A stretch of DNA of 64,000 nucleotides from NCBI RefSeq assembly GCF_022179345.1, contig NZ_BPQR01000022.1:62001-126000 (forward strand), in the 5' to 3' direction. Of the stretch, positions 8,682 through 17,731 are shown piece after piece. The notes under the pieces were generated by a model. It worked only from the letters and a program-made list of their open reading frames with translations. It was not told where the DNA came from and searched no databases. This stretch comes from Methylobacterium jeotgali. Its GTDB lineage: Bacteria; Pseudomonadota; Alphaproteobacteria; Rhizobiales; Beijerinckiaceae. Position numbers and translations under genes: made by a program. How positions within the stretch are numbered: the stretch's first letter is position 1; every line of letters starts with the position of its first letter.

Positions 8682-9569
8682 ATGCCGTTCGTGACCGGAC
8701 GACGCCGCACCGCCGCGGCCCTCGCGGCTCTCGCCTGCCTGTGGGCGCCGGCCGCCCTCGCCCAGGAGCCCGCCAGGGAAGCGGCCAAGGCCGTCCCCGA
8801 AACCCCCTCCGACCCCTCGGTCCTGCGCATCTGCGCCGCCGAGCAGCCGCCGCTCTCGATGAAGGACGGCTCGGGCCTCGAGAACAGGGTCGCCGCCGCC
8901 GTCGCCGAGGCGATGGGCCGCAAGCCCCAGTTCGTCTGGATCGGGAAGCCCGCGATCTACCTCGTCCGCGACGGCCTCGAGAAGAAGATCTGCGACGTGG
9001 TGGTCGGGCTCGATTCCGACGATCCGCGCGTGCTCGTCTCGAAGCCCTACTACCGCAGCGGCTACGTCTTCATCACCCGCGCCGACCGCGACCTCGACGT
9101 GAGGTCCTGGGCCGACCCGCGCCTCAAGCAGGTCGACCACATGGTCGTCGGCTTCGGCACCCCCGGCGAGGCCATGCTCAAGGACATCGGCCGCTACGAG
9201 GAGGACATGGCCTACCTCTACTCGCTGGTGAACTTCCGGGCGCCGCGCAACCAGTACACCCAGATCGACCCCGCGCGGATGGTCAGCGAGGTCGTCAACG
9301 GCAAGGCCGACGTCGCCGTGGCCTTCGCCCCCGACGTCGCCCGCTACGTGAAGGACGCTTCGACGCCGCTGCGCGTCACGCCGGTGCCGGACGACACCGT
9401 GCGCAGCGACGGCCGCAGGCTGCCCCAGAGCTTCGACCAGGCCATGGGCCTGCGCCGCGACGACACCGCCCTCAAGACCCAGATCGACGCGGCGCTCGTC
9501 AAGGCGAAGCCGCGCATCGACGAGATCCTGAAGCAGGAAGGCGTGCCGGTCCTGCCGGTCTCGAACTGA
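8682..9569 (+). CDS. mxaJ: Methanol oxidation accessory protein MxaJ
   Basis: 295 residues with a signal peptide (hydrophobic 9-25, cleavage after ALAQ). The fold is a type 2 periplasmic-binding protein like extracellular solute-binding family 3: VLRICAAEQPPLS at the first strand, IWIGKPAIYLVRDGL, then DVVVGLDSDD. MxaJ is needed for active methanol dehydrogenase in M. extorquens and is thought to interact with MxaF during assembly. GGAGG at about 8666-8670 supports the ATG at 8682. Position between mxaF and mxaG is diagnostic. Confidence 0.95.
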   Translation: MPFVTGRRRTAAALAALACLWAPAALAQEPAREAAKAVPETPSDPSVLRICAAEQPPLSMKDGSGLENRVAAAVAEAMGRKPQFVWIGKPAIYLVRDGLEKKICDVVVGLDSDDPRVLVSKPYYRSGYVFITRADRDLDVRSWADPRLKQVDHMVVGFGTPGEAMLKDIGRYEEDMAYLYSLVNFRAPRNQYTQIDPARMVSEVVNGKADVAVAFAPDVARYVKDASTPLRVTPVPDDTVRSDGRRLPQSFDQAMGLRRDDTALKTQIDAALVKAKPRIDEILKQEGVPVLPVSN

Positions 9570-9580
9570 CCCTCTCACCA

Positions 9581-9601
9581 GAGCGGCGATCCGCGCCGCT
9601 C
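9581..9601 (+). terminator. Small hairpin between mxaJ and mxaG
   Basis: Arms GAGCGGCG and CGCCGCTC (8 bp) enclose a 5-nt loop, 12 bp after the mxaJ stop. There is no T-tract. It may be a weak attenuator or processing site within the operon. Confidence 0.35.
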
Positions 9602-9667
9602 CGCCGGAGGCCGCCTCGCCGCGGCTCCGGGACCAGGCACCAGGAGCAAGAACACAGGTCCGACGTC

Positions 9668-10261
9668 ATGAGTCTCAAGAAGATCGGCATCCGGGCGGCG
9701 ATCGCCCTTGCCGCGGGCACCGCCGCGCTGGCCGCCCTGGCTCAGCCCACGAGCGGGCCTCAGACCGGGATCGTCCTGCGCAACACGGTCACGGGCGAAA
9801 CGCTCGACGTCTCGCAGGGCAAGGAGGGCGGCCGGGACACCGAGGCCGTGAAGACCTTCCTCCAGACCGGCAAGAATCTCTACATCGACGACAAGTCCTG
9901 CCTCCGGAACGGCGAGAGCCTGTTCGCGACCTCCTGCTCGGGCTGTCACGGCCACCTCGCGGAGGGCAAGCTCGGACCGGGCCTCAACGACAACTACTGG
10001 ACCTATCCCTCCAACACCGAGGACACCGGCCTCTTTGCGACCATCTGGGGCGGCGCCAACGGCATGATGGGCCCGCACAGCGAGAGCCTGACCCCTGACG
10101 AGACGCTGCAGATCATCGCCTGGATCCGGCACCTCTACACAGGCCCGGTGCAGGACGCCGTCTGGCTCAACGACGAGCAGAAGAAGAATTACAAGCCCTA
10201 CAAGCAGGGCGAGGTCTTTCCCAAGGACGCCAAGGGCCGGTGCAAGCCGCTGGAGGAATGA
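9668..10261 (+). CDS. mxaG: Cytochrome cL, electron acceptor of methanol dehydrogenase
   Basis: 197 residues with a signal peptide (about 1-25, ALAQP). One c-type haem site is present: C90-S-G-C93-H94. Met residues in the segment NGMMGPHS are candidates for the distal ligand. MxaG accepts electrons from PQQH2 in MxaF and passes them to cytochrome cH. Length and sequence (GQNLY-like helix, WTYPSNTEDTGLFATIWGG) fit cytochrome cL. The start ATG is preceded by a weak AGGT. The gene lies between mxaJ and mxaI. Confidence 0.96.
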   Translation: MSLKKIGIRAAIALAAGTAALAALAQPTSGPQTGIVLRNTVTGETLDVSQGKEGGRDTEAVKTFLQTGKNLYIDDKSCLRNGESLFATSCSGCHGHLAEGKLGPGLNDNYWTYPSNTEDTGLFATIWGGANGMMGPHSESLTPDETLQIIAWIRHLYTGPVQDAVWLNDEQKKNYKPYKQGEVFPKDAKGRCKPLEE

Positions 10262-10347
10262 GCCTTCGGGAGAAGCGCATCGCGCCCGAAGGGTGCGGTC
10301 AAGGGGCGAGACAACCGCCCGAGTCTTGCAAGGAGATGGAGGAAACC

Positions 10348-10638
10348 ATGCGGATGTTCATCGTCGCCGCCGCGCTCGCCGCCGGCGCCCTCGTCGCGGG
10401 CCCGGCTTCGGCCTACGACGGCACCAAGTGCAAGGCGCCCGGCAACTGCTGGGAGCCGAAGCCCGGCTTCCCCGAGAAGATCGCCGGCTCCAAGTACGAT
10501 CCCAAGCACGATCCCAAGGAGCTCAACAAGCAGTCCGAGTCCATCAAGCAGATGGAAGAGCGCAACAGGCAGCGCGTCGAGAACTTCAAGAAGACCGGCA
10601 AGTTCGAATACGACATCACCAAGATCTCCTCGAAGTAA
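10348..10638 (+). CDS. mxaI: Methanol dehydrogenase small subunit MxaI
   Basis: 96 residues: a 22-residue signal peptide ending SASA-like (ATPASA pattern: GPASA), then a mature start YDGTKCKAPGNCWEPKPG. The mature protein is about 74 residues, lysine-rich and helical, with the two cysteines CKAPGNC near its N-terminus as in known MxaI. It wraps around MxaF in the alpha2beta2 enzyme; its exact role is unclear. The ATG at 10348 follows AAGGAG and GGAGG motifs. An upstream in-frame start at 10240 would destroy the signal peptide and is rejected. Confidence 0.97.
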   Translation: MRMFIVAAALAAGALVAGPASAYDGTKCKAPGNCWEPKPGFPEKIAGSKYDPKHDPKELNKQSESIKQMEERNRQRVENFKKTGKFEYDITKISSK

Positions 10639-10653
10639 CGTCCGCCACCCGGT

Positions 10654-10682
10654 CCGGCGCGCCGCCTCCGGGCGCGCGCCGG
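10654..10682 (+). terminator. GC-rich hairpin between mxaI and mxaR
   Basis: Arms CCGGCGCGC (10654-10662) and GCGCGCCGG (10674-10682) enclose an 11-nt loop. It separates the enzyme genes mxaFJGI from the maturation genes. It has no T-tract, so partial termination or mRNA 3'-end protection is inferred. Confidence 0.45.
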
Positions 10683-10701
10683 TCTCGCGAAGGCTACAGG
10701 C

Positions 10702-11733
10702 ATGAGCACCCCTCGTCCCGGCGACAAGATGCTGACCGACTGGCGCGAGGCCGCCCTCCGCTTCGAGGCGGAGGTCGCCAAGGCGGTGGTCGGCCAGGAG
10801 CGGGTCATCCGCCTCGTGACCCTCGCCGTCTTCGGCCGGGGCCACGTCATGCTCGAGGGCGATGTCGGCGTCGGCAAGACGACGCTGCTCCGGGCGGTGG
10901 CCCGCGCCCTCGGGGGCGCCTACGAGCGCGTCGAGGGCACGGTCGACATGATGCCGACCGACCTCATCTACCACACCTACCTCGCCGAGGACGGCCGGCC
11001 CCGCGTCGAGCCGGGCCCCGTCCTGCGGGAGTCCGAAGACCTCTCGGTCTTCTTCTTCAACGAGATCAACCGGGCGCGCCCGCAGGTCCACGCCCTGCTC
11101 CTGCGCCTGATGGCCGAGCGCAGCGTCCAGGCCTTCAACCGGGAGTACCGGTTCCCGAATCTCCAGGTCTTCGCCGACCGCAACCGGGTCGAGCGCGAGG
11201 AGACCTTCGAGCTGCCGGCCGCCGCCCGCGATCGCTTCCTCATGGAGATCGGGATGGAGGCGCCGCGGGAGCCCGAGGCCCGGCGCGCCCTCGTCTTCGA
11301 TCCGCGCTTCCACGACACCGACCGGCTGATCGAGGAGGTCGCGCCGGGTGTCCTCGACCATGCCCGCATCGGCAGCATCGCGGGCGCCATCCAGCACGCG
11401 ATCTCGGCCGCGCCGGAGATCGAGGCCTACGTCGTCGCCCTCTGGGAGGCGCTGCTGCGCCCGGCCGCCGCCGGCATCCGCCTTCCGGGCATCGACATGG
11501 AGGCCCTCGTGCAGGGCGGCGCCTCGCCCCGCGGCGTCGCCTTCCTGGTGCGGGCGGCGCGGGTGCGCGCCTGGCTCGAGGGCCGCGAGTGGCTGGTGCC
11601 CGAGGACGTGCGCGCGGTCTTCCCCGAGGTGATGGCGCACCGCGTCTTCCTGGAGCCCGTCCACGAGATGCGCCGCGCGCAGATCGTGCCGGAGCTGTGC
11701 CGGGCCGTGTTCGAGACGGTGCCGACCCCGTGA
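10702..11733 (+). CDS. mxaR: MoxR-type AAA+ ATPase MxaR
   Basis: 343 residues. Walker A is GDVGVGKTT at about residue 53 and Walker B is VFFFNEINRA at about 116. A sensor-1-like region DRNRVEREETFELPAAARDRF follows, with the C-terminal helical lid typical of MoxR proteins. MoxR ATPases work with DUF58 and vWA proteins as maturation factors; here the partners would be MxaS, MxaC and MxaL in methanol dehydrogenase activation. The stop overlaps the GTG start of mxaS by 3 bases, which indicates translational coupling. The start follows an AAGG motif. Confidence 0.95.
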   Translation: MSTPRPGDKMLTDWREAALRFEAEVAKAVVGQERVIRLVTLAVFGRGHVMLEGDVGVGKTTLLRAVARALGGAYERVEGTVDMMPTDLIYHTYLAEDGRPRVEPGPVLRESEDLSVFFFNEINRARPQVHALLLRLMAERSVQAFNREYRFPNLQVFADRNRVEREETFELPAAARDRFLMEIGMEAPREPEARRALVFDPRFHDTDRLIEEVAPGVLDHARIGSIAGAIQHAISAAPEIEAYVVALWEALLRPAAAGIRLPGIDMEALVQGGASPRGVAFLVRAARVRAWLEGREWLVPEDVRAVFPEVMAHRVFLEPVHEMRRAQIVPELCRAVFETVPTP

Positions 11734-12584
11734 CGGCCGAGGGCGGCGGCGAGATCGTCTACCTCCCACGCTGGCGGCCCGGCGGCAGCCGGGTCGGGGT
11801 GCATCGCGGGAGGGATGCCGGCGGCACCGGCACCTTCCGCGATCAGGTGCCGTTTCTGCGCCTGCCGGACGCGCGGCGCATCGACCTGCGCGCCTCGCTC
11901 CACGACCCTTTCGAGGGCCTCCAGGTCCGCCGCTTCGAGGCGCGCACCGCGCTGGAATGCTGGGTGATCCTCGACCTTTCCGCCTCCATGCGCTTTCGCG
12001 GCGCCGGCGACCGGATGCGGCTCGCGGGCCAGCTCTGCGAGGGGCTCGCCGGGGCCGCGACCCGGATCGGCGACGCCTTCGGCCTGATGGGCTGCGACGA
12101 GAGGTTGCGCGAGGATCTGTTCCTGCCCGCCACCCGCCGCCGCGCCGCGGCGCTCGCCGTGGCGGGACGGGTGGCGGAGGTTCCGGCCGAAGGGCGCGGC
12201 GCCGGAGGCGTGCTGGAGGCGGCCCGCCTCCTCGCGGGCCGCCCGAAGCTCGTGTTCCTCGTCTCCGATTTCCGCTGGCCGGACACGCTGATCGAGGAGG
12301 CCTTCCGGGCGCTGGCGCTCCACGACGTGGTGCCGGTGCTGCTCGCCGACAGCGCCGAGGCCGAAGGCCTGCCCGCCTGGGGCCTCGTGGAGCTCGACGA
12401 CCTCGAAGGGGCCGGCCGACGCCTCGTGTTCCTGCGCCCGTCGCTGCGCCGCCGCTGGATCGAGCGGGAGGCCGAGCGCGTCGCCGCGCTGCGCCGCCGG
12501 GCCGCCCCCTACGCCCGCTCGCCCTTCCGCCTCGCCGACCGCTTCGACGCGGACGCGCTGAGCCGCCACATAATGACGACGTGA
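11730..12584 (+). CDS. mxaS: DUF58 protein MxaS
   Basis: 284 residues from a GTG at 11730 that overlaps the mxaR stop. DUF58 features are present: the N-terminal FRDQVPFLRLPDARRID region, then a vWA-like core beginning CWVILDLSASMRF, a degenerate MIDAS DxSxS. A second strand block is LVFLVSDFRWPD. DUF58 proteins pair with MoxR ATPases. MxaS is part of the calcium-insertion/maturation set. Its stop overlaps the mxaA ATG by one base. Confidence 0.93.
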   Translation: MTAEGGGEIVYLPRWRPGGSRVGVHRGRDAGGTGTFRDQVPFLRLPDARRIDLRASLHDPFEGLQVRRFEARTALECWVILDLSASMRFRGAGDRMRLAGQLCEGLAGAATRIGDAFGLMGCDERLREDLFLPATRRRAAALAVAGRVAEVPAEGRGAGGVLEAARLLAGRPKLVFLVSDFRWPDTLIEEAFRALALHDVVPVLLADSAEAEGLPAWGLVELDDLEGAGRRLVFLRPSLRRRWIEREAERVAALRRRAAPYARSPFRLADRFDADALSRHIMTT

Positions 12585-13510
12585 TGCGCGGCCGCCGCCT
12601 CATCGCCGCTCTTCTCCTGGCCCTGCTGGCGCCGGGACTCGCCTGGGCGCAGGTGCGCTTCGTCGAGGTCCGCGCGCCCCGCGCCTTCGGCTACTTCCTC
12701 GGCGATCTCGTCGAGACGCAGGTCGACATCCTGGCCGATCCCGGCTTCCGGGTGCAGCGGGCCTCGCTGCCGAGCCCCGGCCCCGTGACCTACTGGCTGG
12801 ATCTGCGCGAGGTCGCCGTCGAGGAGGCGAACGTCGGGGGCGCCGCCCGCACCCGCCTGCGCCTCACCTACCAGAACTTCTACGCCGCCCTCGACGCCCG
12901 CAGCCTGGAGGTGCCGGGCTTCACCGTGACGCTCGCCAGCGACACCCGGGGTGGCGTCACCACGACCAAGGCCCAGGTGCCGGGCTGGAGCCTCGGCGTC
13001 TCACCCCTGCGGGAGGTGCAGCCGGCCAAGCGCGACGACCCCGCCGACTACCTGCGGCCCGACGGGCGCGTCGCCCGGCTCGATCCGACGCCGGCCCTCG
13101 CGACGGCGCTGGCCTTCCTCAGCCTCGCCCTCGTCGCGCTGCTGCTGCTGGCCCGCGACCGGGCCTGGTGGCTCTTCGCGAAGCGCCCCGCTCGGCCCTT
13201 CTCGGCGGCGCTCCGGGGGCTGAAAGCGGTCCGCGGTCGCGGCGACGACGAGGGCTACCGGCAGACGCTGCTCGCCCTCCATCGCGGCCTCGACGGCACG
13301 GACGGGCGCCGGGTGCTCGCCGACGACCTGCCGGGCTTCCTCGACCGCCACCCGGCCTTCCGGGCGCAGGGAGAGGCGCTCGCCCGCTTCTTTTCCGCCT
13401 CCCGCCGGGCCTTCTTCGGCCGTCAGACCGCCGCGGCGCGGGAGTCTTGGCCCTTCGCCGAGGCCGAGGCGACGCTCCGCCGCCTCGCCGCCGCCGAGCG
13501 GACGGCCTGA
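12584..13510 (+). CDS. mxaA: Methanol dehydrogenase maturation protein MxaA
   Basis: 308 residues with a signal peptide (LIAALLLALLAPGLAWAQ), a periplasmic beta-rich domain at about 20-165 and a transmembrane segment at about 173-193 (ALATALAFLSLALVALLLLA), then a cytoplasmic helical tail. Genetics in M. extorquens ties mxaA, mxaK and mxaL to calcium insertion into MxaF. The ATG at 12584 overlaps the mxaS stop (ATGA). Confidence 0.9.
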   Translation: MRGRRLIAALLLALLAPGLAWAQVRFVEVRAPRAFGYFLGDLVETQVDILADPGFRVQRASLPSPGPVTYWLDLREVAVEEANVGGAARTRLRLTYQNFYAALDARSLEVPGFTVTLASDTRGGVTTTKAQVPGWSLGVSPLREVQPAKRDDPADYLRPDGRVARLDPTPALATALAFLSLALVALLLLARDRAWWLFAKRPARPFSAALRGLKAVRGRGDDEGYRQTLLALHRGLDGTDGRRVLADDLPGFLDRHPAFRAQGEALARFFSASRRAFFGRQTAAARESWPFAEAEATLRRLAAAERTA

Positions 13511-13514
13511 TCCG

Positions 13515-14603
13515 ATGGGTGCGCTCTCAGGCCTCCCCGGTGGTCCCTACGGCTTCACCCTGCCCTGGGTGCTGTGGCTGCTGCCGCTCGCCCTGCTGCC
13601 GCTCCGCCTCAAGGTGAGCCGGCGGACCGGCCTGCCCTCCCTCGACGCCGCCCCGGCGGACGGGCTCTCCCGGGCGATCGGCCTCGGCCTGACGCTCGCT
13701 GGCATCATCGGCCTCGCCGGCTTGATCCTGGCGCTCGCCGGGCCCTATCGCGGCGGCGAGCGCGTCACCCGCATCGGCATCGGCGCCCAGGTCTCGATGC
13801 TGATCGACCGGTCGGGGAGCATGAACGAGACCTTCGCCGGGCGGCAGCCCTCGGGCGAGGAGGAGTCGAAGGCCGCCGCGTCCCGCCGCATCCTGCGCGA
13901 CTTCGTCGGCAACCGTGCCCACGACCAGTTCGCCGTCACCGCCTTCTCCACGGCGCCGATGCTGGTGGTGCCGATGACCGACCGGCAGGACGCCGTGCGC
14001 GCGGCCATCGCCGCCATCGACCGGCCGGGGCTCGACTACACCAACGTCGCCCGCGGGCTCGGCATGGGGCTCTCGCAGTTCGGAGCCGAGCGACCCGGCG
14101 TGTCGCGGGTGCTGCTCCTCGTCTCGGACGGGGCGGCGGTGATCGATCCGCGCATCCAGGGCCAGCTCCGCGCCGCCTTCGCCAAGCTGAGGCCGAACCT
14201 CTACTGGCTGTTCCTGCGCACCAAGGGCTCGCCCTCGATCCAGGACAAGCCCGTCGGCGAGGACACGCCCCAGGCCGCTCCCGAGCGCCATCTCGACCTG
14301 TTCTTCAAGAGCCTCGGCGTGCCCTACCGGGTCTTCGAGGCGGAGGGCGCCGAGGCGGTCGCCTACGCCGTGCAGCAGATCGAGGCGCTCGAGCGCGACC
14401 CGATCCCCTACACCGAGGTGCGGCTCCGCAAGGACCTCTCGGCTCTCGCCTACGCGCTCGCGGCCCTCGGGCTCCTCGTCCTGACGCTGGGCAAGCTCGC
14501 GGAGGCGGATTTCTCGCTTCGTCCCGTGTCGGCTTCGCCCGCGCGTGAGACGCCCGCCGGCGTCGACGCCCGGCCGCGCGCGTCGGACAGGCGGGCCGCA
14601 TGA
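13515..14603 (+). CDS. mxaC: vWA-domain membrane protein MxaC
   Basis: 362 residues: membrane segments near residues 15-30 and 55-77, a vWA domain starting at about residue 92 with an intact MIDAS (SMLIDRSGSMN), and a C-terminal membrane segment (ALAYALAALGLLVLTLG, about 310-326). This is the BatA-like arrangement found beside MoxR ATPases. In M. extorquens it is one of the genes required for active methanol dehydrogenase. It starts 4 bp after mxaA and ends overlapping mxaK by 4 bases. Confidence 0.92.
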   Translation: MGALSGLPGGPYGFTLPWVLWLLPLALLPLRLKVSRRTGLPSLDAAPADGLSRAIGLGLTLAGIIGLAGLILALAGPYRGGERVTRIGIGAQVSMLIDRSGSMNETFAGRQPSGEEESKAAASRRILRDFVGNRAHDQFAVTAFSTAPMLVVPMTDRQDAVRAAIAAIDRPGLDYTNVARGLGMGLSQFGAERPGVSRVLLLVSDGAAVIDPRIQGQLRAAFAKLRPNLYWLFLRTKGSPSIQDKPVGEDTPQAAPERHLDLFFKSLGVPYRVFEAEGAEAVAYAVQQIEALERDPIPYTEVRLRKDLSALAYALAALGLLVLTLGKLAEADFSLRPVSASPARETPAGVDARPRASDRRAA

Positions 14604-15229
14604 GACGCGCCGCGTTCGCCGCTCCCGCCCCCGTGGCCCTGCGCAGCCGCCTCTCGGGCGCGCTCGCCGGCGCTTGGCGGCGCGCCCGTCCGCAGGTGCT
14701 GCTCGCCCTGCCGATCGTGCTCGTCGCGGTCGCCCTCGCCTTCGGTGTCTCCGCCTGGCGCGCGAGCCGGGTCAACGAGACCATGGCCGCCCTCGACGCT
14801 GGCCGCGATGTCGCCGTCTCGGCGGAGGCCGACCCGGCGCTGCTGCTCGCCCGGGTGCGCTTCCTCGCGACCCGCTCCCGCCAGGACGAGGCGGAGCCGC
14901 TGGTCGAGGCCCTAGAGCGGCGCGGCGCCGTCCGCGAGACCGGGCGCGCCCGGGCCATGGTCGCCAACGCCCGGATGCGGCTCGCCTTCGATCTCCTCTC
15001 CCGCAGCGACCTCGACCGGGCGGGGCCGCAGGTGACGCTCGCCCGCCAGGACTACCGCCGCGCACTGGAGGCCCGGCCCGACGACTGGGATGCCAAGTTC
15101 AACCTCGACGTGGCCTCGCGCCTGATCCGCGACTATCCCGAGTTCGACCGCAAGAGCGGCGACGAGCTGAAGGCCGAGCCGAAGCAGATCTGGACCGACA
15201 TCCCCGGCCAGCCGAGGGGCGGCCCGTGA
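14600..15229 (+). CDS. mxaK: Methanol dehydrogenase maturation protein MxaK
   Basis: 209 residues with one membrane segment at about 34-55 (LLALPIVLVAVALAFGVSAW) and a periplasmic helical region resembling TPR-type repeats (ALLLARVRFLATRSRQDEA). Mutants in mxaK of M. extorquens make inactive, calcium-free methanol dehydrogenase. The ATG overlaps the mxaC stop (ATGA) and its own stop overlaps the mxaL GTG. Confidence 0.9.
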   Translation: MRRAAFAAPAPVALRSRLSGALAGAWRRARPQVLLALPIVLVAVALAFGVSAWRASRVNETMAALDAGRDVAVSAEADPALLLARVRFLATRSRQDEAEPLVEALERRGAVRETGRARAMVANARMRLAFDLLSRSDLDRAGPQVTLARQDYRRALEARPDDWDAKFNLDVASRLIRDYPEFDRKSGDELKAEPKQIWTDIPGQPRGGP

Positions 15230-16251
15230 GCGTGCCGTTCCCTCTCGCCCGCAACCTGCGCGCGCCCCGGACGCTGGCGCTGCTCGGCGCCCTCTTGCTC
15301 TGCCTCGCCGCGCTCCTGGCCCGGCCGATCCCACTCCAGCGCCAGGGCGTCGCCCTGCTCGCGGTCGTCGACATCACCGGCAGCATGAACGTGCGCGACT
15401 ACACGCTCGACGGTGCACCCGCGAGCCGCCTCGACGTCGCCAAGCTGGCGCTCCGCCGGCTCGTGGCCGAGCTGCCCTGCGGCTCGCGCTTCGCCCTGGG
15501 GCTGTTCACGGACCGGCGGCCCTTCCTGCTCTTCGCGCCCATCGAGGTCTGCGCCGACTTCGCGCCCCTCGACGGGGCCCTGGCCGCGCTCGACTGGCGC
15601 ATGGCCTGGGAGGGCGACAGCCACGTGTCGGCGGGGCTCATCCGCTCCATCGAGCTCGCCGCCGAGATCAGCACGGACCTCCTGTTCCTCTCGGACGGGC
15701 AGGAGACGCCGCCTCTCCCCGCCGGCCAGACGCCCGCCTTCGACGGCAAGCCGGGCGCCGTGCGCGGGCTGATCGTGGGGGCCGGCGGCTACGGGCTCTC
15801 GCCGATCCCGAAATACAACGACCGGGGCCGCGAGGCCGGCTTCCTCGGCGAGAGCGACGTCCAGCAGGAGAACCGCTTCGGCCCGCCGCCCGCCGACGCG
15901 GAATCGCGCGAGGGCTACAACCCCCGCAACGCGCCCTTCGGCGGCGCCGCGGCCAAGGGCACCGAGCACCTCTCCTCCGTGCGCGAGCCGCATCTGAGGG
16001 CGCTCGCCGCCGCCACCGGCCTCGCCTACAGCCATCTCGACGGTCCGGACGGGCTCGCCGCTCCGCTCACCGCCGCCGCGACCCCGCGGCCGGTCCCGGG
16101 CTCCCTCGATCCGCGCCCGTTCCTCGGCGGCCTCGCTCTCCTCCTCGCCCTCGGCGCGTACCTCGCCGCGCCCCTGCGCTCCCTCGGGCGCCGCCGCCCC
16201 GCCCGATCCCGGCGCGCGGCCGTGCCAACCCTCAGCACCAGGACATCGTGA
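15226..16251 (+). CDS. mxaL: vWA-domain maturation protein MxaL
   Basis: 341 residues from a GTG at 15226 that overlaps the mxaK stop. A first membrane segment (about 14-31, TLALLGALLLCLAALLA) leads to a vWA domain with MIDAS VVDITGSMN and a second acidic element LLFLSDGQETP. A C-terminal membrane segment is at about 303-320. It is the second vWA protein of the cluster, BatB-like, and is implicated with MxaA and MxaK in calcium insertion. The last base of its stop is the first base of the mxaD ATG. Confidence 0.92.
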   Translation: MSVPFPLARNLRAPRTLALLGALLLCLAALLARPIPLQRQGVALLAVVDITGSMNVRDYTLDGAPASRLDVAKLALRRLVAELPCGSRFALGLFTDRRPFLLFAPIEVCADFAPLDGALAALDWRMAWEGDSHVSAGLIRSIELAAEISTDLLFLSDGQETPPLPAGQTPAFDGKPGAVRGLIVGAGGYGLSPIPKYNDRGREAGFLGESDVQQENRFGPPPADAESREGYNPRNAPFGGAAAKGTEHLSSVREPHLRALAAATGLAYSHLDGPDGLAAPLTAAATPRPVPGSLDPRPFLGGLALLLALGAYLAAPLRSLGRRRPARSRRAAVPTLSTRTS

Positions 16252-16790
16252 TGCGCTCGACCCTGACCGCCCTCGCCTTCTCGCTCGCGGCTACTGCCGC
16301 CGCGACGGTCGCCCTGGCCCACGGGCCGACGCCGCAGAAGGTCGACCAGTCGGTCACCGTCGCCGCGCCCCCGGACGCGGTCTGGAAGGTGGTCGGCGAC
16401 TTCGGCGGGATCGGGAAGTGGCACCCGGACGTCGCCGGGGTCGAGGCCTCGGGCGGTAACGCCTCCGGCGGCACCCGCAAGGTGACGCTCAAGTCCGGCG
16501 GCACCCTCGTCGAGGGGCTCGACGAGTGGAAGGGCGACGCGCGCACCTATTCCTACCGGATGTCCGATCCGGACCTGAAGGCGCTGCCGGTCTCCTCCTA
16601 CTCCGCCACGATCACGGTCAGCCCCGACGGCGCAGGCAGCAAGGTCTCCTGGCAGGGCCGCTTCTACCGGGGCGACACCGGCAACGAGCCGGAGGAGGCC
16701 CTGAGCGACGAGGCCGGCCGGACGGCGATGAACAGGTACTTCTCCAACGGACTGAAGGGCCTCAAGGCCGCCGTCGAGGGAGGCAGGTAG
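16251..16790 (+). CDS. mxaD: Periplasmic SRPBCC-fold protein MxaD
   Basis: 179 residues: a signal peptide (about 1-23, ending VALAH) and a START/SRPBCC-type domain (VDQSVTVAAPPDAVWKVVGD, then GKWHPDVAGVE). In M. extorquens the 17-kDa MxaD improves electron flow between methanol dehydrogenase and cytochrome cL. The ATG at 16251 is preferred; an in-frame GTG lies one codon upstream. The length after signal removal (about 17 kDa) agrees with the known protein. Confidence 0.94.
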   Translation: MRSTLTALAFSLAATAAATVALAHGPTPQKVDQSVTVAAPPDAVWKVVGDFGGIGKWHPDVAGVEASGGNASGGTRKVTLKSGGTLVEGLDEWKGDARTYSYRMSDPDLKALPVSSYSATITVSPDGAGSKVSWQGRFYRGDTGNEPEEALSDEAGRTAMNRYFSNGLKGLKAAVEGGR

Positions 16791-16795
16791 CGCCG

Positions 16796-17731
16796 ATGCG
16801 TCGCGCCGCCGCCCTGCTCCTCGCGGCGAGCCTCGCCGGCGTCCCGGCGCGGGCGGCGACGGTCTACGTCGCGAGCCAGGGCGGGGCGCAGGTCGCGGCG
16901 ATCGACGCTGGAAGCGGCACCCTCAGCGCGAAGGTGGCGTTGCCCCCGAACCCGGCGGTGGTGGCGGCCGGCGGCGGGGTCGTCTGCGCGAGCCATCCGG
17001 ACGGGCGCTCGATCAGCGTGCTCGAAGGCGGCGTGAGCGGGGCTGAGCCCCGCCGCATCCCCGTTCCCGGCCAGGCCTTCGGCCTCGCGGTGAGCCGGGA
17101 CGGGCGCACGCTCTATGTCGGCGACTGGTCGGGCGCGCGCGTTCTCAGCGTCGAGGCCGCCACCGGCTCGGTGCGGGGTGAGGCGGGGGTGGGCCGCGAC
17201 CCGGCCAACCTCGTGCTCGGGCCGGACGGGCGGCTCTACGTCGCCGACCGGGAGAGCCGGCAGGTGAGCGTCCTCGACGCTGCCCGGATGGAGAGGATCG
17301 GCACCGTGCCGGTCGGCGAAGGCCCCTTCGCCCTCGGGCTTTCGCCGGACGGGCGGCGCCTCTACGTCGCGAACGTGCGCAGCGACGATCTCAGCGTAAT
17401 CGACACCGCCACCCTGAAGGCGCTGGCCCGGGTGCCCGTCGGCCCCTCGCCCTACGGCGTGGCCGTCACCGCGGACGGCGCCCGCGTGCTCGTCACCAAC
17501 CAGTATGCCGGCACCGTCTCGGTGGTCGATACGGCCGCTCTCGAGGTCGTCGCGACGGTGAAGGTCGGCGGCTATCCGGAGGGGATCGCGGTGGCGGGCG
17601 GGCGCGCCTACGTGGCGAACTGGTTCAGCGACGACGTCTCCGTGATCGACCTCGCATCCTTGCGCGAGACGGGACGCATCCCCGTCGCCGAGGGTCCGCG
17701 CAGCCTCGCCGTGGCGGAGGATCGACCGTGA
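16796..17731 (+). CDS. mxaE: YVTN-type beta-propeller protein MxaE
   Basis: 311 residues with a signal peptide (LLLAASLAGVPARA) and about six or seven repeats of a YVTN-like blade, for example RRLYVANVRSDDLSVIDT and RAYVANWFSDDVSVIDL. The fold is expected to be a periplasmic propeller. MxaE is known mainly from its conserved place in the mxa cluster and no biochemical role is established. The ATG at 16796 follows mxaD by 5 bp; the end overlaps mxaH by 4 bases. Confidence 0.85.
   Translation: MRRAAALLLAASLAGVPARAATVYVASQGGAQVAAIDAGSGTLSAKVALPPNPAVVAAGGGVVCASHPDGRSISVLEGGVSGAEPRRIPVPGQAFGLAVSRDGRTLYVGDWSGARVLSVEAATGSVRGEAGVGRDPANLVLGPDGRLYVADRESRQVSVLDAARMERIGTVPVGEGPFALGLSPDGRRLYVANVRSDDLSVIDTATLKALARVPVGPSPYGVAVTADGARVLVTNQYAGTVSVVDTAALEVVATVKVGGYPEGIAVAGGRAYVANWFSDDVSVIDLASLRETGRIPVAEGPRSLAVAEDRP

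Noticed and set aside
10198..12603. 801-codon minus-strand open frame under mxaI-mxaS
   Set aside because: Shadow of GC-rich genes; Arg/Pro/Gly-rich translation without features.
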